The notes under the pieces are model-generated. The model was not told where the DNA came from and ran no database searches. It saw only the letters and a list, made by a program, of their open reading frames with translations. Of a DNA stretch of 64,000 bases, positions 49,761-59,863 are shown in pieces. This DNA is from Candidatus Excrementavichristensenella intestinipullorum (lineage in GTDB: Bacteria; Bacillota; Clostridia; Christensenellales; Aristaeellaceae), in assembly GCA_018711685.1 (NCBI GenBank), contig DVHZ01000137.1, positions 41,912 to 105,911 on the forward strand, read 5' to 3'. Each line of letters starts with the position of its first letter. Position 1 is the first letter of the stretch. The translations under genes were made by a program, and so were the position numbers.

Positions 49761-50362
49761 CTCAAGGCCGTTGCCCCACCTACGCGCCAGCGAGGATGGC
49801 GGTTCCAAGGGGGGCCATCCCCCCTTGGCGGGGGTCCAGGGGCGAGGAGGCCCTGGCGGGGGCCCGGGGGCAGCGCCCCCGGCGCTGAGTCAACAGCCGC
49901 CCCATCGAATTCCCGAATTGCACCGCATCCTCGCTACCTCCGCTCTCCGGCATCCCGCTCCCCCGTACCCCCCGTCACCTGATTCCCCGCCCATAGGCTC
50001 CCCAAAATGGACGGACACAACAGCAGGACACAGAACGGGACAGCGGGAGCGAGGAGCCTATGGGCGGCAGTAACTCGGGGCGGAGCCACGAGCCGCAGCA
50101 ATGTGGCGGAGCCCACCTCCCGAATACGCTGAGCTCCCCCAATGCCGCCGCAAAGGGCGGCATTGGGGGACCGCCAGAACACCGCCTCCCCGATGACCCA
50201 CCGCCCCAAAAAGCAGGGATTGAACGATACGCCCCGCCTCCCACCACGGCGAAACCGGCGCTGCACCGGAGCACTCAAAGCTGCGCCTATCGCGTCAGGG
50301 GGTCCCGGGGGGCGGAGCCCCCCGGGCGCGAAGGAGGCCCGGCTTTGCCGGGCCTCCTTCGC
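49761..50362 (-). repeat. ~600-bp non-coding palindrome-rich repetitive element, copy B (inverted relative to copy A)
   Basis: Reverse complement aligns with 13129-13726 over most of its length. Confidence 0.88.
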
Positions 50363-50394
50363 CGGTTCCCGGCGATTTGAGTCATTCCCCAGGA

Positions 50395-50853
50395 TCAAAG
50401 GAGACATTTCTGGATATACGCCAGGGGAATACCCATTCGTTGGGCCACTTGCTCCGGGGTCATGCCGCTGTCGATAAATCGCTGGCATACCGCGTTCAGG
50501 TTTTCGCCGATTTCAATGACGTGCTTGTCCGGGTCGTAAAAGCGCACCACCCGTTGGCCCCAGCCATGCTCTTTGACAGGATGGACGTAGTCGATGTCCA
50601 ACAGGCTCAGCCGCTGAATAAAGCCGTCGAAATCGTCTTCCTCAAAATAGATTTCCCCATCGTTGCCGCCAAAAGAAACTTCATGGGCGCCGATAAATTC
50701 CTTCCAGCTCTCCAGCGCCTGCAGCGCCAGGCCGCCGGTCAACGTTTTATTGGCTCCAAAATCCACAATCACCTCGAGCCCCAGCGCCTTCTTATAAAAG
50801 GATACCGACTTATCCATATCCTTGACCACCAGCATAGGCGTTTGTAGTTTCAC
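50395..50853 (-). CDS. VOC/glyoxalase family protein
   Basis: MLVVKDMDKSVSFYKKALGLEVIVDFGANKTLTGGLALQ. Confidence 0.85.
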   Translation of the reverse strand: MKLQTPMLVVKDMDKSVSFYKKALGLEVIVDFGANKTLTGGLALQALESWKEFIGAHEVSFGGNDGEIYFEEDDFDGFIQRLSLLDIDYVHPVKEHGWGQRVVRFYDPDKHVIEIGENLNAVCQRFIDSGMTPEQVAQRMGIPLAYIQKCLL

Positions 50854-51001
50854 GGATCTTCCTCCTTTGATTTATGGATATACATGACTGGAGCGCCTCA
50901 TATCCGGGTCTTCTTCCTTGACTGTATAGCGCTTTGTCCGAAAGGATTCCCTCCACGAGAGCCGCTAACGTTAGCTGAAGAGCTGACTCCACAATGAACG
51001 G

Positions 51002-51826
51002 CTAGCTTCGATTGAAGATATAGCGGTACACCGCCTGGGCCACGCCGTCCTGGTCGTTGGAGCCGGTGACGGCCTTCGCCACCGCCTTGGTCTGGGCATA
51101 GGCGTTGGCCATAGCCACGCCCAGCCCGGCGTAGGAAAGCATGTCCAGGTCGTTGAGGCCGTCGCCGCAGGCCATGAGGGCTTCCCGGCTCTCCCCCAGG
51201 TGCTCCAGCAGCCGCTCCAGGCCGCTGGACTTGGTGACGCCCAGGGCGGTCAATTCCAGAAAGTAGCTTTCCGAGAGGAACACGTTGAGCTTGCCCTGAA
51301 AAAAGTGCTGGGCATACTGGGCGCAGGGGGCCAGCTTGTCCGGCTCGCCCACCATCATCAGCTTGGGGGTAGGCCAGGTAATCCGCCGGGCCATGGCGCC
51401 CTCATAGGCCACGGGCAGGCCGTTGTTGAACGCCTCCAGGCGCACGTACTTGTCCTGGGGACTGCTGCTGATGACGCCCTGACTGTCATAGCACAGCAGG
51501 GCCACCTGAAACCTGCGGGCGATGTCCTCCATCTGGGCGATGCTCTCCCCGGGAACCGCCGAGGTGAACACCGCCTGACCGGTGCGGCAGGACACCACCT
51601 GGCCCCCGTTGGCGGCCAGGATATACCCGTCCAGCCGGGCCAGATCCAGCTGATCGGCCAGGGGCTGAATGCCCATCACCGGCCGGCCGGAGGCCAAAAC
51701 GATGGTAACTCCAGCCAAGGCCGCCTCCTCTAAGGCCGCCTTGGTGACAGGGGTAATTTGCTTTTGGGAATTGGTGAGGGTGCCGTCCAGGTCCAGGGCC
51801 AGCACCCGGTAGGGCAGCCGGTTCAT
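51002..51826 (-). CDS. Cof-type HAD-IIB family hydrolase
   Basis: LALDLDGTLTNSQKQITP; ACGDGLNDLDMLSYAGLGVAMANA. Confidence 0.94.
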   Translation of the reverse strand: MNRLPYRVLALDLDGTLTNSQKQITPVTKAALEEAALAGVTIVLASGRPVMGIQPLADQLDLARLDGYILAANGGQVVSCRTGQAVFTSAVPGESIAQMEDIARRFQVALLCYDSQGVISSSPQDKYVRLEAFNNGLPVAYEGAMARRITWPTPKLMMVGEPDKLAPCAQYAQHFFQGKLNVFLSESYFLELTALGVTKSSGLERLLEHLGESREALMACGDGLNDLDMLSYAGLGVAMANAYAQTKAVAKAVTGSNDQDGVAQAVYRYIFNRS

Positions 51827-53796
51827 CAGCTCGCCGCCTTTCCCTCGTTCTGGCTAAAGGAGGGCACCAGCGCCTTGAGGGGAATGCGCACGTCCCCATC
51901 TTCTTTGGCCGCCTCTTTGCCCAACGCCTCCAGCTTGGTCAAGAATGAGGCGTCGTCCATGGCCACGGGCTCCAGCACCATGATTTTGTCGTGGCAGGTG
52001 GTATGCAGGCTTTCGGCCTCCTCGGTCATGGTCAATTCCTCGTACAGCTTTTCGCCGGGGCGCAGGCCGCAAAACTCGATCTTGATATCGGTATCCGGCT
52101 CGAATCCGGCCAGGCGGATCAGGTTGCGGGCCAAGTCCACGATCTTCACCGGAGTGCCCATGTCCAGCACGAAGATGTTGCCGCTTTCTCCAATGGCTCC
52201 CGCCTGAAGCACCAACTGCGCCGCTTCGGGAATGGTCATGAAGAAGCGGGTGATCTCCGGATGGGTGACGGTGACCGGGCCGCCCCGGGCGATCTGGTTT
52301 TTGAACAGGGGGATGACGCTGCCGTTGGAACCCAGCACGTTGCCAAAGCGCACCGCCATGTACCGGGTGTGGGAGTGGCGGGCCATGTACTGGATGATCA
52401 GCTCGGTGACCCGCTTGGTGGCGCCCATCACGTTGGTGGGGTTTACCGCCTTGTCGGTAGAGAGGATTACCATCCGGCTTACGCCATGGCGGTCTGCGGC
52501 CTTGGCTACGTTCAAGGTGCCGAAGATGTTGTTCTTGACCGCTTCCGCCGGGCTATCCTCCATGAGGGGCACATGCTTGTGGGCGGCGGCGTGGAACAGC
52601 ACCTGGGGCTTGATCTGGTCCATCACCTGGTCCAGCCGGGCGGTATCCCGCACCGAGCCGATGAGCACGGTGAGCTTGAGCTTGCCCCCGTACTTGGACA
52701 GCAGCTCCCGCTCCAGCTCGTAGGCGTTGTTTTCGTAGATGTCCATGACCACCAAATGGCTGGGCTCGAATTGGGCGATCTGCCGGCACAGCTCCGAGCC
52801 GATGGAGCCGCCGCCACCGGTGACCAGCACCACTTTGCCGGTGATATAGCTCCGGATGGAGTCCATGTCCAGGCGCACTTCCTCCCGGCACAGAAGGTCG
52901 GTGATGTTCACGTCCCGCATGGGGCTGATGCGGCCCGGCCCGCCGGTGACATCCTGCATGGCGGTGACCATGCGCAGCTTACAGCCGGTGCCGGCGCATA
53001 CCGCCATGATCTGGCGCATCCGGGCGTTGGAGGCAGAGGGAATGGCGATGACGATGTCCCCGGCCCGGTATTTCTGGACGTATTCGGGAATGCGCTCGGT
53101 GCCCAATTCGATGGGAATGCCCATAATGCGGGTGCCTGCCTTGTCCGGGTCGTCGTCCACCGCGGCCACCGGCATCCCCTCCCGGTAGCCCCGGGCTACC
53201 AGTTCCCGGATCACAGACGCACCGCCCCAGCCGGCGCCCACCACCAGCACCCGCCGGGTCTGATCCCGGCGGATGGCCCGGTGGCGCACGCCCGCCTGAT
53301 TGATCAGGCGGATGCTGAAACGCTGGCCGGTAATCAGCACGAACATGATGAGCCAGGCCATGCCGTATATGACCTTGCCGTGGAGGAAATGGTTGGGGGC
53401 GATGCGCACGCTATTGCCTACCAGGCCCAGCATGTACTCCATAAAGGGAATTTGGGTATTGGCCCGTTGAACGGCGGTAATGAGGATAGCGAACAGGTAG
53501 GTGGCCCCCATGCCCAGCAGGGTGCCCCCCAGCACCCGCATCACTTCGCCGATGCTGGCGTAGCGCCACAGGCTCCGGTAGGTGCGGGTAACCGCCAGCC
53601 CCGCCAGGCAGCACAGGGTGAGCACGGGCCAGATGTTTACATACCGGTCCATGATGGAAACCGGCACCACTTTTTCGTAGCGCAGATACATGGCTGCCAG
53701 AAAGGACAGGTTGATCATCACGATATCCAGTATCACCTGAATCGCCGTGTGTGCCCGATGCCGCCACACCCGCTTGTTTCCCTTGCTGTGAGACAT
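51826..53796 (-). CDS. Polysaccharide biosynthesis nucleoside-diphosphate-sugar epimerase/dehydratase (CapD-like)
   Basis: TM-rich N-terminus, VLVTGGGGSIGSELCRQIA, FHAAAHKHVPLMEDSPAEAVKNN. Confidence 0.95.
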   Translation of the reverse strand: MSHSKGNKRVWRHRAHTAIQVILDIVMINLSFLAAMYLRYEKVVPVSIMDRYVNIWPVLTLCCLAGLAVTRTYRSLWRYASIGEVMRVLGGTLLGMGATYLFAILITAVQRANTQIPFMEYMLGLVGNSVRIAPNHFLHGKVIYGMAWLIMFVLITGQRFSIRLINQAGVRHRAIRRDQTRRVLVVGAGWGGASVIRELVARGYREGMPVAAVDDDPDKAGTRIMGIPIELGTERIPEYVQKYRAGDIVIAIPSASNARMRQIMAVCAGTGCKLRMVTAMQDVTGGPGRISPMRDVNITDLLCREEVRLDMDSIRSYITGKVVLVTGGGGSIGSELCRQIAQFEPSHLVVMDIYENNAYELERELLSKYGGKLKLTVLIGSVRDTARLDQVMDQIKPQVLFHAAAHKHVPLMEDSPAEAVKNNIFGTLNVAKAADRHGVSRMVILSTDKAVNPTNVMGATKRVTELIIQYMARHSHTRYMAVRFGNVLGSNGSVIPLFKNQIARGGPVTVTHPEITRFFMTIPEAAQLVLQAGAIGESGNIFVLDMGTPVKIVDLARNLIRLAGFEPDTDIKIEFCGLRPGEKLYEELTMTEEAESLHTTCHDKIMVLEPVAMDDASFLTKLEALGKEAAKEDGDVRIPLKALVPSFSQNEGKAAS

Positions 53797-54108
53797 ATCC
53801 ACTACTCCCACCGTTTAATGTCCGGCCCGGCCGTCCCCGCGTATCTGGACTAAGCTGCGCTTTATGCTATCATACCATAACCGGGTGATGGCGTCAAACC
53901 GCGAAAGCGTTAAGGCGGGCCCAATTCCGGGCCGCCGGGGGCGGAAAAGAGCTCCAAAGGCGCGCGGTGGCGGGGTTCCCCTCCCACGGGGATGGTCTGG
54001 GGAAAGCTGCCCGGGAGGCCCAAGGGGAACGCCTGGGCCCCTTGCGCGGGGACCGGTTTTATGGTATCATAAATTTACCTTGATTATTGAAGCTGGGGAG
54101 GCGGCGGC

Positions 54109-54987
54109 ATGATTCTAGGCGCTTTGGAGGCGGGCGGAACCAAGATGGTGTGCTCTGTAGGCGACGAGCAGGGCCATATCCTGGACCGGGCGGTAATGCC
54201 CACGTTGACGCCCGATGAGACGTTGCCGGGTATCGCGGCGTATTTTGGGGACAAGCACATTGAAGCCCTGGGCATCGCCGGGTTTGGTCCCCTGGATTTG
54301 AACCCGAATTCTTCCACCTATGGCTATATCACCACCACGCCCAAGCCGGGCTGGCAGAACTGTCCCCTTACGCCCTACCTGCGGGAGGCCCTCAAGGTGC
54401 CCGCCCTCATCGATACCGACGTGGGCGCGGCGGCGTTGGCCGAGTTCGAGATGGGCGCAGGCAAGGATGTGAACAACCTGATCTATGTCACCGTGGGCAC
54501 CGGCGTGGGCGGGGGCGTCATCGTGAATGGCCAGCTGGTCCACGGGCTGGTCCACCCGGAGGCGGGGCATATCATCGTCAAGCCCCATCCCCAGGACCCC
54601 AATCCGGAGGGCTTCTGCCCCTATCACAGCAGCTGCCTGGAAGGGTTGGCCAAAGGCCCCACCTTCGACCAGCGCTGGGGGATCTCCTCCAAAGCATTGC
54701 CTCAGGACCATATCGGCTGGGTGATCGAGGCCGATTACCTGGCCCAGTTCTGCGCCAACGCCCTCACCATGCTGTCCACCGAAATGATCGTGCTGGGCGG
54801 CGGCGTGATGCAGCAGCAGTTCCTCTTCCCCATGATCCGCAAGCGGACGCTGGAGATTCTGGGCGGCTACGTGGCCCACGACAAGGTGCTCAACCACATC
54901 GACCAGATCATCGTGCCGCCGGGATTGGGCGTGAACAGCGGGGTCACAGGCGCACTGCTGCTGGCCGCCCGGGCGCTGAAGGGATAG
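54109..54987 (+). CDS. ROK family fructokinase
   Basis: LGALEAGGTKMVCSVG; VTVGTGVGGGVIVNGQLVHG. Confidence 0.9.
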   Translation: MILGALEAGGTKMVCSVGDEQGHILDRAVMPTLTPDETLPGIAAYFGDKHIEALGIAGFGPLDLNPNSSTYGYITTTPKPGWQNCPLTPYLREALKVPALIDTDVGAAALAEFEMGAGKDVNNLIYVTVGTGVGGGVIVNGQLVHGLVHPEAGHIIVKPHPQDPNPEGFCPYHSSCLEGLAKGPTFDQRWGISSKALPQDHIGWVIEADYLAQFCANALTMLSTEMIVLGGGVMQQQFLFPMIRKRTLEILGGYVAHDKVLNHIDQIIVPPGLGVNSGVTGALLLAARALKG

Positions 54988-54989
54988 AA

Positions 54990-55017
54990 AAAAGGCGGCC
55001 CTCAGGCCGCCTTTTTG
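54990..55017. terminator. Bidirectional rho-independent terminator
   Basis: AAAAAAGGCGGCC-ctca-GGCCGCCTTTTT. Confidence 0.85.
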
Positions 55018-55025
55018 CAACAAAC

Positions 55026-55196
55026 TCAGGCTTCCGCAGGGGCGCCCACCGGGCAGGTATCGGCGCAGGCGCCGCAGGAAATGCAGGTGTTGGCGTCGAT
55101 GACGTACTTACCGTCGCCCTCGGAGATAGCGCTCACCGGGCAAGCTTCGGCGCAGGCGCCGCAGGAAATGCAATCGTCGGAAATCTGATAGGCCAT
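55026..55196 (-). CDS. 2[4Fe-4S] ferredoxin
   Basis: MAYQISDDCISCGACAEACPVSAISEGDGKYVIDANTCISCGACADTCPVGAPAEA. Confidence 0.95.
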   Translation of the reverse strand: MAYQISDDCISCGACAEACPVSAISEGDGKYVIDANTCISCGACADTCPVGAPAEA

Positions 55197-55294
55197 GGAA
55201 AACACCTCCACTATTTGATGCGGTCATTATAGCATCATTTGCGTAAAAATGCAATATCATTTCTTGGGGAATCGGGAAAGGACGGCATGGGGAC

Positions 55295-55795
55295 ATGAGG
55301 GAATCGGTAAGGCGGGCGCGGCTGCTGCTGGAGGATGCGGCGCCCCTGAGCTATGACTGCGGCGAGCTGTGCGCCAAAGCCTGCTGCCTGCCCGACGAGG
55401 AGGGCAAGGGCGGGGTATGGCTGCTGCCCGGCGAAGAACAGGCCCTGGCCGGGGAGGATTGGGCCCGCATCCTCCCGGGCGATATCCCCATGCTCATGTG
55501 CCAAGGCCCCTGCAGCCGGGCGCTGCGGCCCTTCTTTTGCCGGCTGTTTCCCCTGATGGGGGTGCGCCGCGCCGGGAGCTGGCAGGTGCGGATGGACCGG
55601 CGGGCGCGGCCCCTGTGCCCCCTGGCCCGGAGCGGAACCCGGGGGCTGAACCCCGCCTTTGTGGAGGCGGCGGGCCAAGCCGTGGCCCTGGTGGGGGAGG
55701 ACCCGGTATGCGCGCCCATCCTCATGGAATGGGCGCGGCTGGAGAAGCGGTTCTCGCCCGGCGCACTGTGGGAGGCGGCCCATGGAGAAGATTGA
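55295..55795 (+). CDS. Conserved hypothetical Cys-rich protein
   Basis: DCGELCAKACC, CQGPCSRALRPFFCRLFPL; overlaps recD2 start. Confidence 0.7.
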   Translation: MRESVRRARLLLEDAAPLSYDCGELCAKACCLPDEEGKGGVWLLPGEEQALAGEDWARILPGDIPMLMCQGPCSRALRPFFCRLFPLMGVRRAGSWQVRMDRRARPLCPLARSGTRGLNPAFVEAAGQAVALVGEDPVCAPILMEWARLEKRFSPGALWEAAHGED

Positions 55796-57971
55796 GGGGG
55801 TGGTGGAGGAGATCATCTTCCACAACGAGGGCAACGGCTACACGGTGCTCAGCCTGAAAGCGGGAGCCGAGCGAACCACCTGCGTGGGCACGCTGCCCAC
55901 CCTGGCCGCCGGCGAACGGCTGCGGGTGGAAGGGGAGTGGACCGAGCACCCGGACTACGGCCGCCAGCTGCGGATACGGAGCTTTGAAAGCGTGCAGCCC
56001 ACCACCCGCGCCGGCATCGAACGGTACCTGGGCTCCGGGCTCATCAAGGGCGTGGGGGCGGCCACGGCCAAGCTCATCGTCCACGCCTTCGGGGAGGAAA
56101 CCTTGGCGGTGCTGGACGAGGCGCCCCAGCGCCTCACCCAGATTCCCGGCATCGGGCCCAAGCGTGCGGCCATGATTATCCAGAGCTATCAGGAGCAGCG
56201 CCAGGCCCGCCAGGCCATGGTCTTTCTCCAGACCTACGGCTTGAGCCCCGCCCTGTCCGCCAAGGTGGTGCGATTGTACGGCGAGCGCACCCAATCGGTG
56301 GTGCGGGCCGATCCCTACCAACTGGTGGAGCAGGTGGAGGGCATAGGGTTTAAGACCGCCGACGCCATCGCCTTTTCCCTGGGCATCCCCCGGGACAGCG
56401 ATCACCGGCTCACCTGCGGCATAAAATATTTGCTGGGTGAGGCCACCCGAGGGGGCGGACACCTGTTTTTGCCCCAGGAGCAGTTGGCGGAACAGGCTGC
56501 CAGGCTGCTGGAGGTTCCCCAGGCGCTGTGCCAGCGGGCGGTTTCCATGCTGGCCCTGTCCGGCGGGGCGGTGCTGCGCCAGGTGAACGGGGAGGACGTG
56601 GTGTACGACCGCTACCTGTACGACGCCGAGCGGGAAGTGGCGGTGCGGCTGTGCCGGCTGTTGGGGCGGGCCCGGCAGGATGAGGGGGAGGACTGGCCTG
56701 CCCAGATCCGGGCCTATCAGCGACAGGCCGGGCTGGACCTGGGGGAGGAACAGCGCCAGGCGGTGCTCACCGCCCTGAAGAGCCCGGTATCGGTGATCAC
56801 CGGTGGCCCGGGCACGGGCAAGACCACCTGCATCCGGTGCATGCTGGCCCTGATGCGCCGGGAGGGCACGGTGCTGCTGTGCGCCCCCACCGGCCGGGCG
56901 GCCAAGCGGATGCAGGAGGCCAGCGGCGAACCTGCCCAGACCATTCACCGGCTGCTGGAGTATTCCGGGGAGAGCGGTTCCTTTCTGCGGGGAGAGGATA
57001 GCCCCCTGCTGGTGGACAGCCTCATCGTGGACGAGGTTTCCATGGTGGATATCACCCTGATGCGCTCACTGCTGCGGGCGCTGCCCAGCCATGCCAGGCT
57101 GGTGCTGGTGGGGGACGCGGACCAGCTGCCCTCGGTGGGGGCGGGAAACGTGCTGGGGGATATGATCGCCAGCCGGGCGGTGCCCGTGGCCCATCTCACC
57201 GAGATCTACCGCCAGGCCGCTCAATCGGATATCGTGGTCAGCGCCCACCGCATCAACCGGGGGGAGATGCCGGTGGTCAACCGCAAGGGCGGGGATTTCT
57301 TCTTCCAGCGGGCCGCCACCGCCGCACAGGCCGCTCAGGTGGTGCGGGAACTGGTGCTCACCCGGCTGCCCGGCTTTCTGGGGGCGGACCCCATCCGGGA
57401 TATTCAGGTGATGTGCCCCATGAAAAAGGGCGAAGCGGGGGTATGGGCCCTGGGGCGGATGCTCCAACAGGCGTTAAACCCGCCGGGCCCGGACAAAAGG
57501 GAACTGACCGTGGGGGACGCGCTGCTGCGGGAGGGGGACAAGGTGATGCAGGTGCGCAATCACTATGAGCTCAACTGGACCCGGGGCGAGGAAACCGGGG
57601 CGGGAGTGTTCAACGGCGACATGGGCTTCATCCAGAGCATCGACCCCCAAGGGCGCAAGGTTCTGGTGGCCTTTGACGATGAGCGTCGGGTCACCTACGA
57701 GGAGAGCGACCTGGAAGACCTGGAAACCGCCTACGCCATGTCGGTACACAAGAGCCAGGGCAGCGAGTTCGACGCGGTGGTGCTGCCCCTGGTCAGCGGG
57801 CCGCCGATGCTGTTGACCCGCAACCTGCTCTATACCGCCGTCACCCGGGCCCGGCGCCTGGTGGTGCTGGTGGGGCGGGAAGAATGCGTGCGCCAGATGG
57901 TGAACAGCGGCTATGTAAACCGCCGGTATTCCAACCTGGCCGGTGCCCTGCGGGAGGTGAAGGGCGTTTGA
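55782..57971 (+). CDS. recD2: RecD2-type ATP-dependent DNA helicase
   Basis: MEKIEGVVEEIIFHNEGNGYTVLSL, GGPGTGKTTCIRCMLAL, YAMSVHKSQGSEFDAVV. Confidence 0.95.
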   Translation: MEKIEGVVEEIIFHNEGNGYTVLSLKAGAERTTCVGTLPTLAAGERLRVEGEWTEHPDYGRQLRIRSFESVQPTTRAGIERYLGSGLIKGVGAATAKLIVHAFGEETLAVLDEAPQRLTQIPGIGPKRAAMIIQSYQEQRQARQAMVFLQTYGLSPALSAKVVRLYGERTQSVVRADPYQLVEQVEGIGFKTADAIAFSLGIPRDSDHRLTCGIKYLLGEATRGGGHLFLPQEQLAEQAARLLEVPQALCQRAVSMLALSGGAVLRQVNGEDVVYDRYLYDAEREVAVRLCRLLGRARQDEGEDWPAQIRAYQRQAGLDLGEEQRQAVLTALKSPVSVITGGPGTGKTTCIRCMLALMRREGTVLLCAPTGRAAKRMQEASGEPAQTIHRLLEYSGESGSFLRGEDSPLLVDSLIVDEVSMVDITLMRSLLRALPSHARLVLVGDADQLPSVGAGNVLGDMIASRAVPVAHLTEIYRQAAQSDIVVSAHRINRGEMPVVNRKGGDFFFQRAATAAQAAQVVRELVLTRLPGFLGADPIRDIQVMCPMKKGEAGVWALGRMLQQALNPPGPDKRELTVGDALLREGDKVMQVRNHYELNWTRGEETGAGVFNGDMGFIQSIDPQGRKVLVAFDDERRVTYEESDLEDLETAYAMSVHKSQGSEFDAVVLPLVSGPPMLLTRNLLYTAVTRARRLVVLVGREECVRQMVNSGYVNRRYSNLAGALREVKGV

Positions 57972-58420
57972 GCATCCTGGGCGTGGGACTGGACCTGTGC
58001 GATATCCGGCGCATCCGGCGGGCCATGGAAAACCCACGGTTTGCCCAGCGCGCCTTTACCCAGGGCGAACGGGAGCGCATCGCCCAGCGGGGGGAGCAGA
58101 CCGCCGCCGGGCTGTTCGCCGCCAAGGAGGCGGTGGCCAAGGCCCTGGGCACCGGCTTTGACGGCTTTTTCCTGGACAAGGTGGAGGTATACTGGGACCG
58201 GCTGGGCTGCCCCCATTGCCGCCTTCACGGCGGCGCCCTGGAGCGGCTCAGGGCCATGGGGGGCGATACGATTCGCCTGTCCATTACCCATCAGGGGGAA
58301 ATGGCTGCGGCGGTGGCGGTGGTGGAGGAAGCCCGGAAAACGGAACTAGGGGAGACACAACCGCGGGCCATGGAACCGCCGGGGACGAAACCCCGGGAGG
58401 CGGAAACCGATTTTGCCTAA
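57968..58420 (+). CDS. acpS: Holo-[acyl-carrier-protein] synthase (TTG start inferred)
   Basis: SILGVGLDLCDIRRIRRAM; AGLFAAKEAVAKALGTGF; SITHQGEMAAAVAV. Confidence 0.9.
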   Translation: MSILGVGLDLCDIRRIRRAMENPRFAQRAFTQGERERIAQRGEQTAAGLFAAKEAVAKALGTGFDGFFLDKVEVYWDRLGCPHCRLHGGALERLRAMGGDTIRLSITHQGEMAAAVAVVEEARKTELGETQPRAMEPPGTKPREAETDFA

Positions 58421-58479
58421 AATGGGAACCAAACCGGCTTTTAGCCAGTCCAAAAAAGGCAACGGAGGAGGTGAGCGCC

Positions 58480-59475
58480 ATGAAATGTAGTTTGCGCCCC
58501 TGGATATGTCTGGCTGTGGCGCTTGGAATCGCCCTGACGGCCTGCGCCCCCGCTTGGGCGGATATGACCCTGGCATCGGCCAAAACGCCGCTGAACGACT
58601 CCTCAAAAAACAAGATCAACAACATCCAACTGGCGGCGGCTTCTATTGACGGAACGTACTTGGCGGTAGGGGATTACTTCTCCTTCAACGACATCGTGGG
58701 TCCCCGCACCGCGTCCTACGGCTATGCCAACGCCTTGAACGGGCGTGGGGTGAAGGTGATGGGCGGCGGCGTGGCCCAAGTGGCCACCACCTTGTACCTG
58801 GCGCTGAAAAAGATCGACGGCATTACCTACGTGCAAAAGCAGACCTATTCCCATTTTACCGACAACTATGTATCCAGCAAGAAAAACGCCATCGTGGTGG
58901 ATTACAAGGCCGATACCGATTTCAGCTTCTATAACGACGGCGCCGTGGAGTTCCGCATCGATATTTGGGTGAGCGACGAATACGTCAATTGCTCTTTGGT
59001 AAGCGAAAGCGCCTACGGCTCCCAAAGCGGTTGGGGTGGAGGATACAGCGAGATTTATGTAAACGGCGGCGCCGCCATGAAGGCGAATATCACCCTGGCG
59101 GCGGATAGCATCTACGATACCACCCTGTCCAACGGAGATCTGTTTTCCTTCAACGATATCGTGGGCCCCCGCACCCAGCGTTACGGCTACCAGAAGGCGG
59201 TCAACGGCCGGGGCGTGAAGGTGGTGGGCGGCGGCGTGGCCCAGGTAGCCAGCGCGATTTATATGGCGGTGAAAGATATGGATTGCGTGGAAATCGTGGA
59301 CAAGTCCCTGTACAGGGATTACAACCAGGATTATGTAGCCGACTCGGCGGACGCTATCGCGGTGGACTACTCCGACGGTTTGGATTTTTCCTTCCGCTAT
59401 ATTGGCTACGGCACGCTGAGCGTTTATACCCAATTGATCGACGATGTATTGAGCTGCGAAATCGTGGAATACTGA
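58480..59475 (+). CDS. Secreted protein with two tandem VanW-like domains
   Basis: Signal peptide; DYFSFNDIVGPRTASYGYANALNGRGVKVMGGGVAQVATTLY and LFSFNDIVGPRTQRYGYQKAVNGRGVKVVGGGVAQVASAIY. Confidence 0.85.
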   Translation: MKCSLRPWICLAVALGIALTACAPAWADMTLASAKTPLNDSSKNKINNIQLAAASIDGTYLAVGDYFSFNDIVGPRTASYGYANALNGRGVKVMGGGVAQVATTLYLALKKIDGITYVQKQTYSHFTDNYVSSKKNAIVVDYKADTDFSFYNDGAVEFRIDIWVSDEYVNCSLVSESAYGSQSGWGGGYSEIYVNGGAAMKANITLAADSIYDTTLSNGDLFSFNDIVGPRTQRYGYQKAVNGRGVKVVGGGVAQVASAIYMAVKDMDCVEIVDKSLYRDYNQDYVADSADAIAVDYSDGLDFSFRYIGYGTLSVYTQLIDDVLSCEIVEY

Positions 59476-59540
59476 TGCAGGACAGGAATATCAGGCTGCC
59501 TGCTTGGGAAATGCCGGTCACATTTCCCGCCTCCAAATAG

Positions 59541-59564
59541 GCCCCCGGCCATTGTGCCGGGGGC
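59541..59564 (+). terminator. Hairpin after VanW-like gene
   Basis: GCCCCCGGC-cattgt-GCCGGGGGC. Confidence 0.5.
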
Positions 59565-59814
59565 ATTCGTATGCCCGGCGCCTCCTTGCCTGCGCCTTTT
59601 CAGAAGCGTCCCAGGGACCGCCGGCATCAGCTGCCGTAGCTGGGCTGTGCCGGGCGGCGCACCGGGGGCGGCGTCTGGATGGTGGCGCAAACAAAGTCCC
59701 CCTCAAAGCCCGGTGCGGCCGGGTCAAAGGGGATCCGCCCACAGCGGCCATCCACCCGCAGCGCTTATCCATCTACAGCGGTTATTCGCTCAGACCCGGG
59801 GATTTTTCGAGAAA

Positions 59815-59848
59815 AGGGCCGCCTCCCCGCGACGGGGGAGGCGGCCCT
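59815..59848 (-). terminator. Terminator of the coiled-coil gene
   Basis: aagggccgcctcccc-gcgac-ggggaggcggccctt type stem. Confidence 0.6.
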
Positions 59849-59863
59849 TGGAAAAGCGAATGG

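Noticed and set aside
51991-53853. 620-aa plus-strand ORF
   Set aside because: Antisense to the CapD-like gene.
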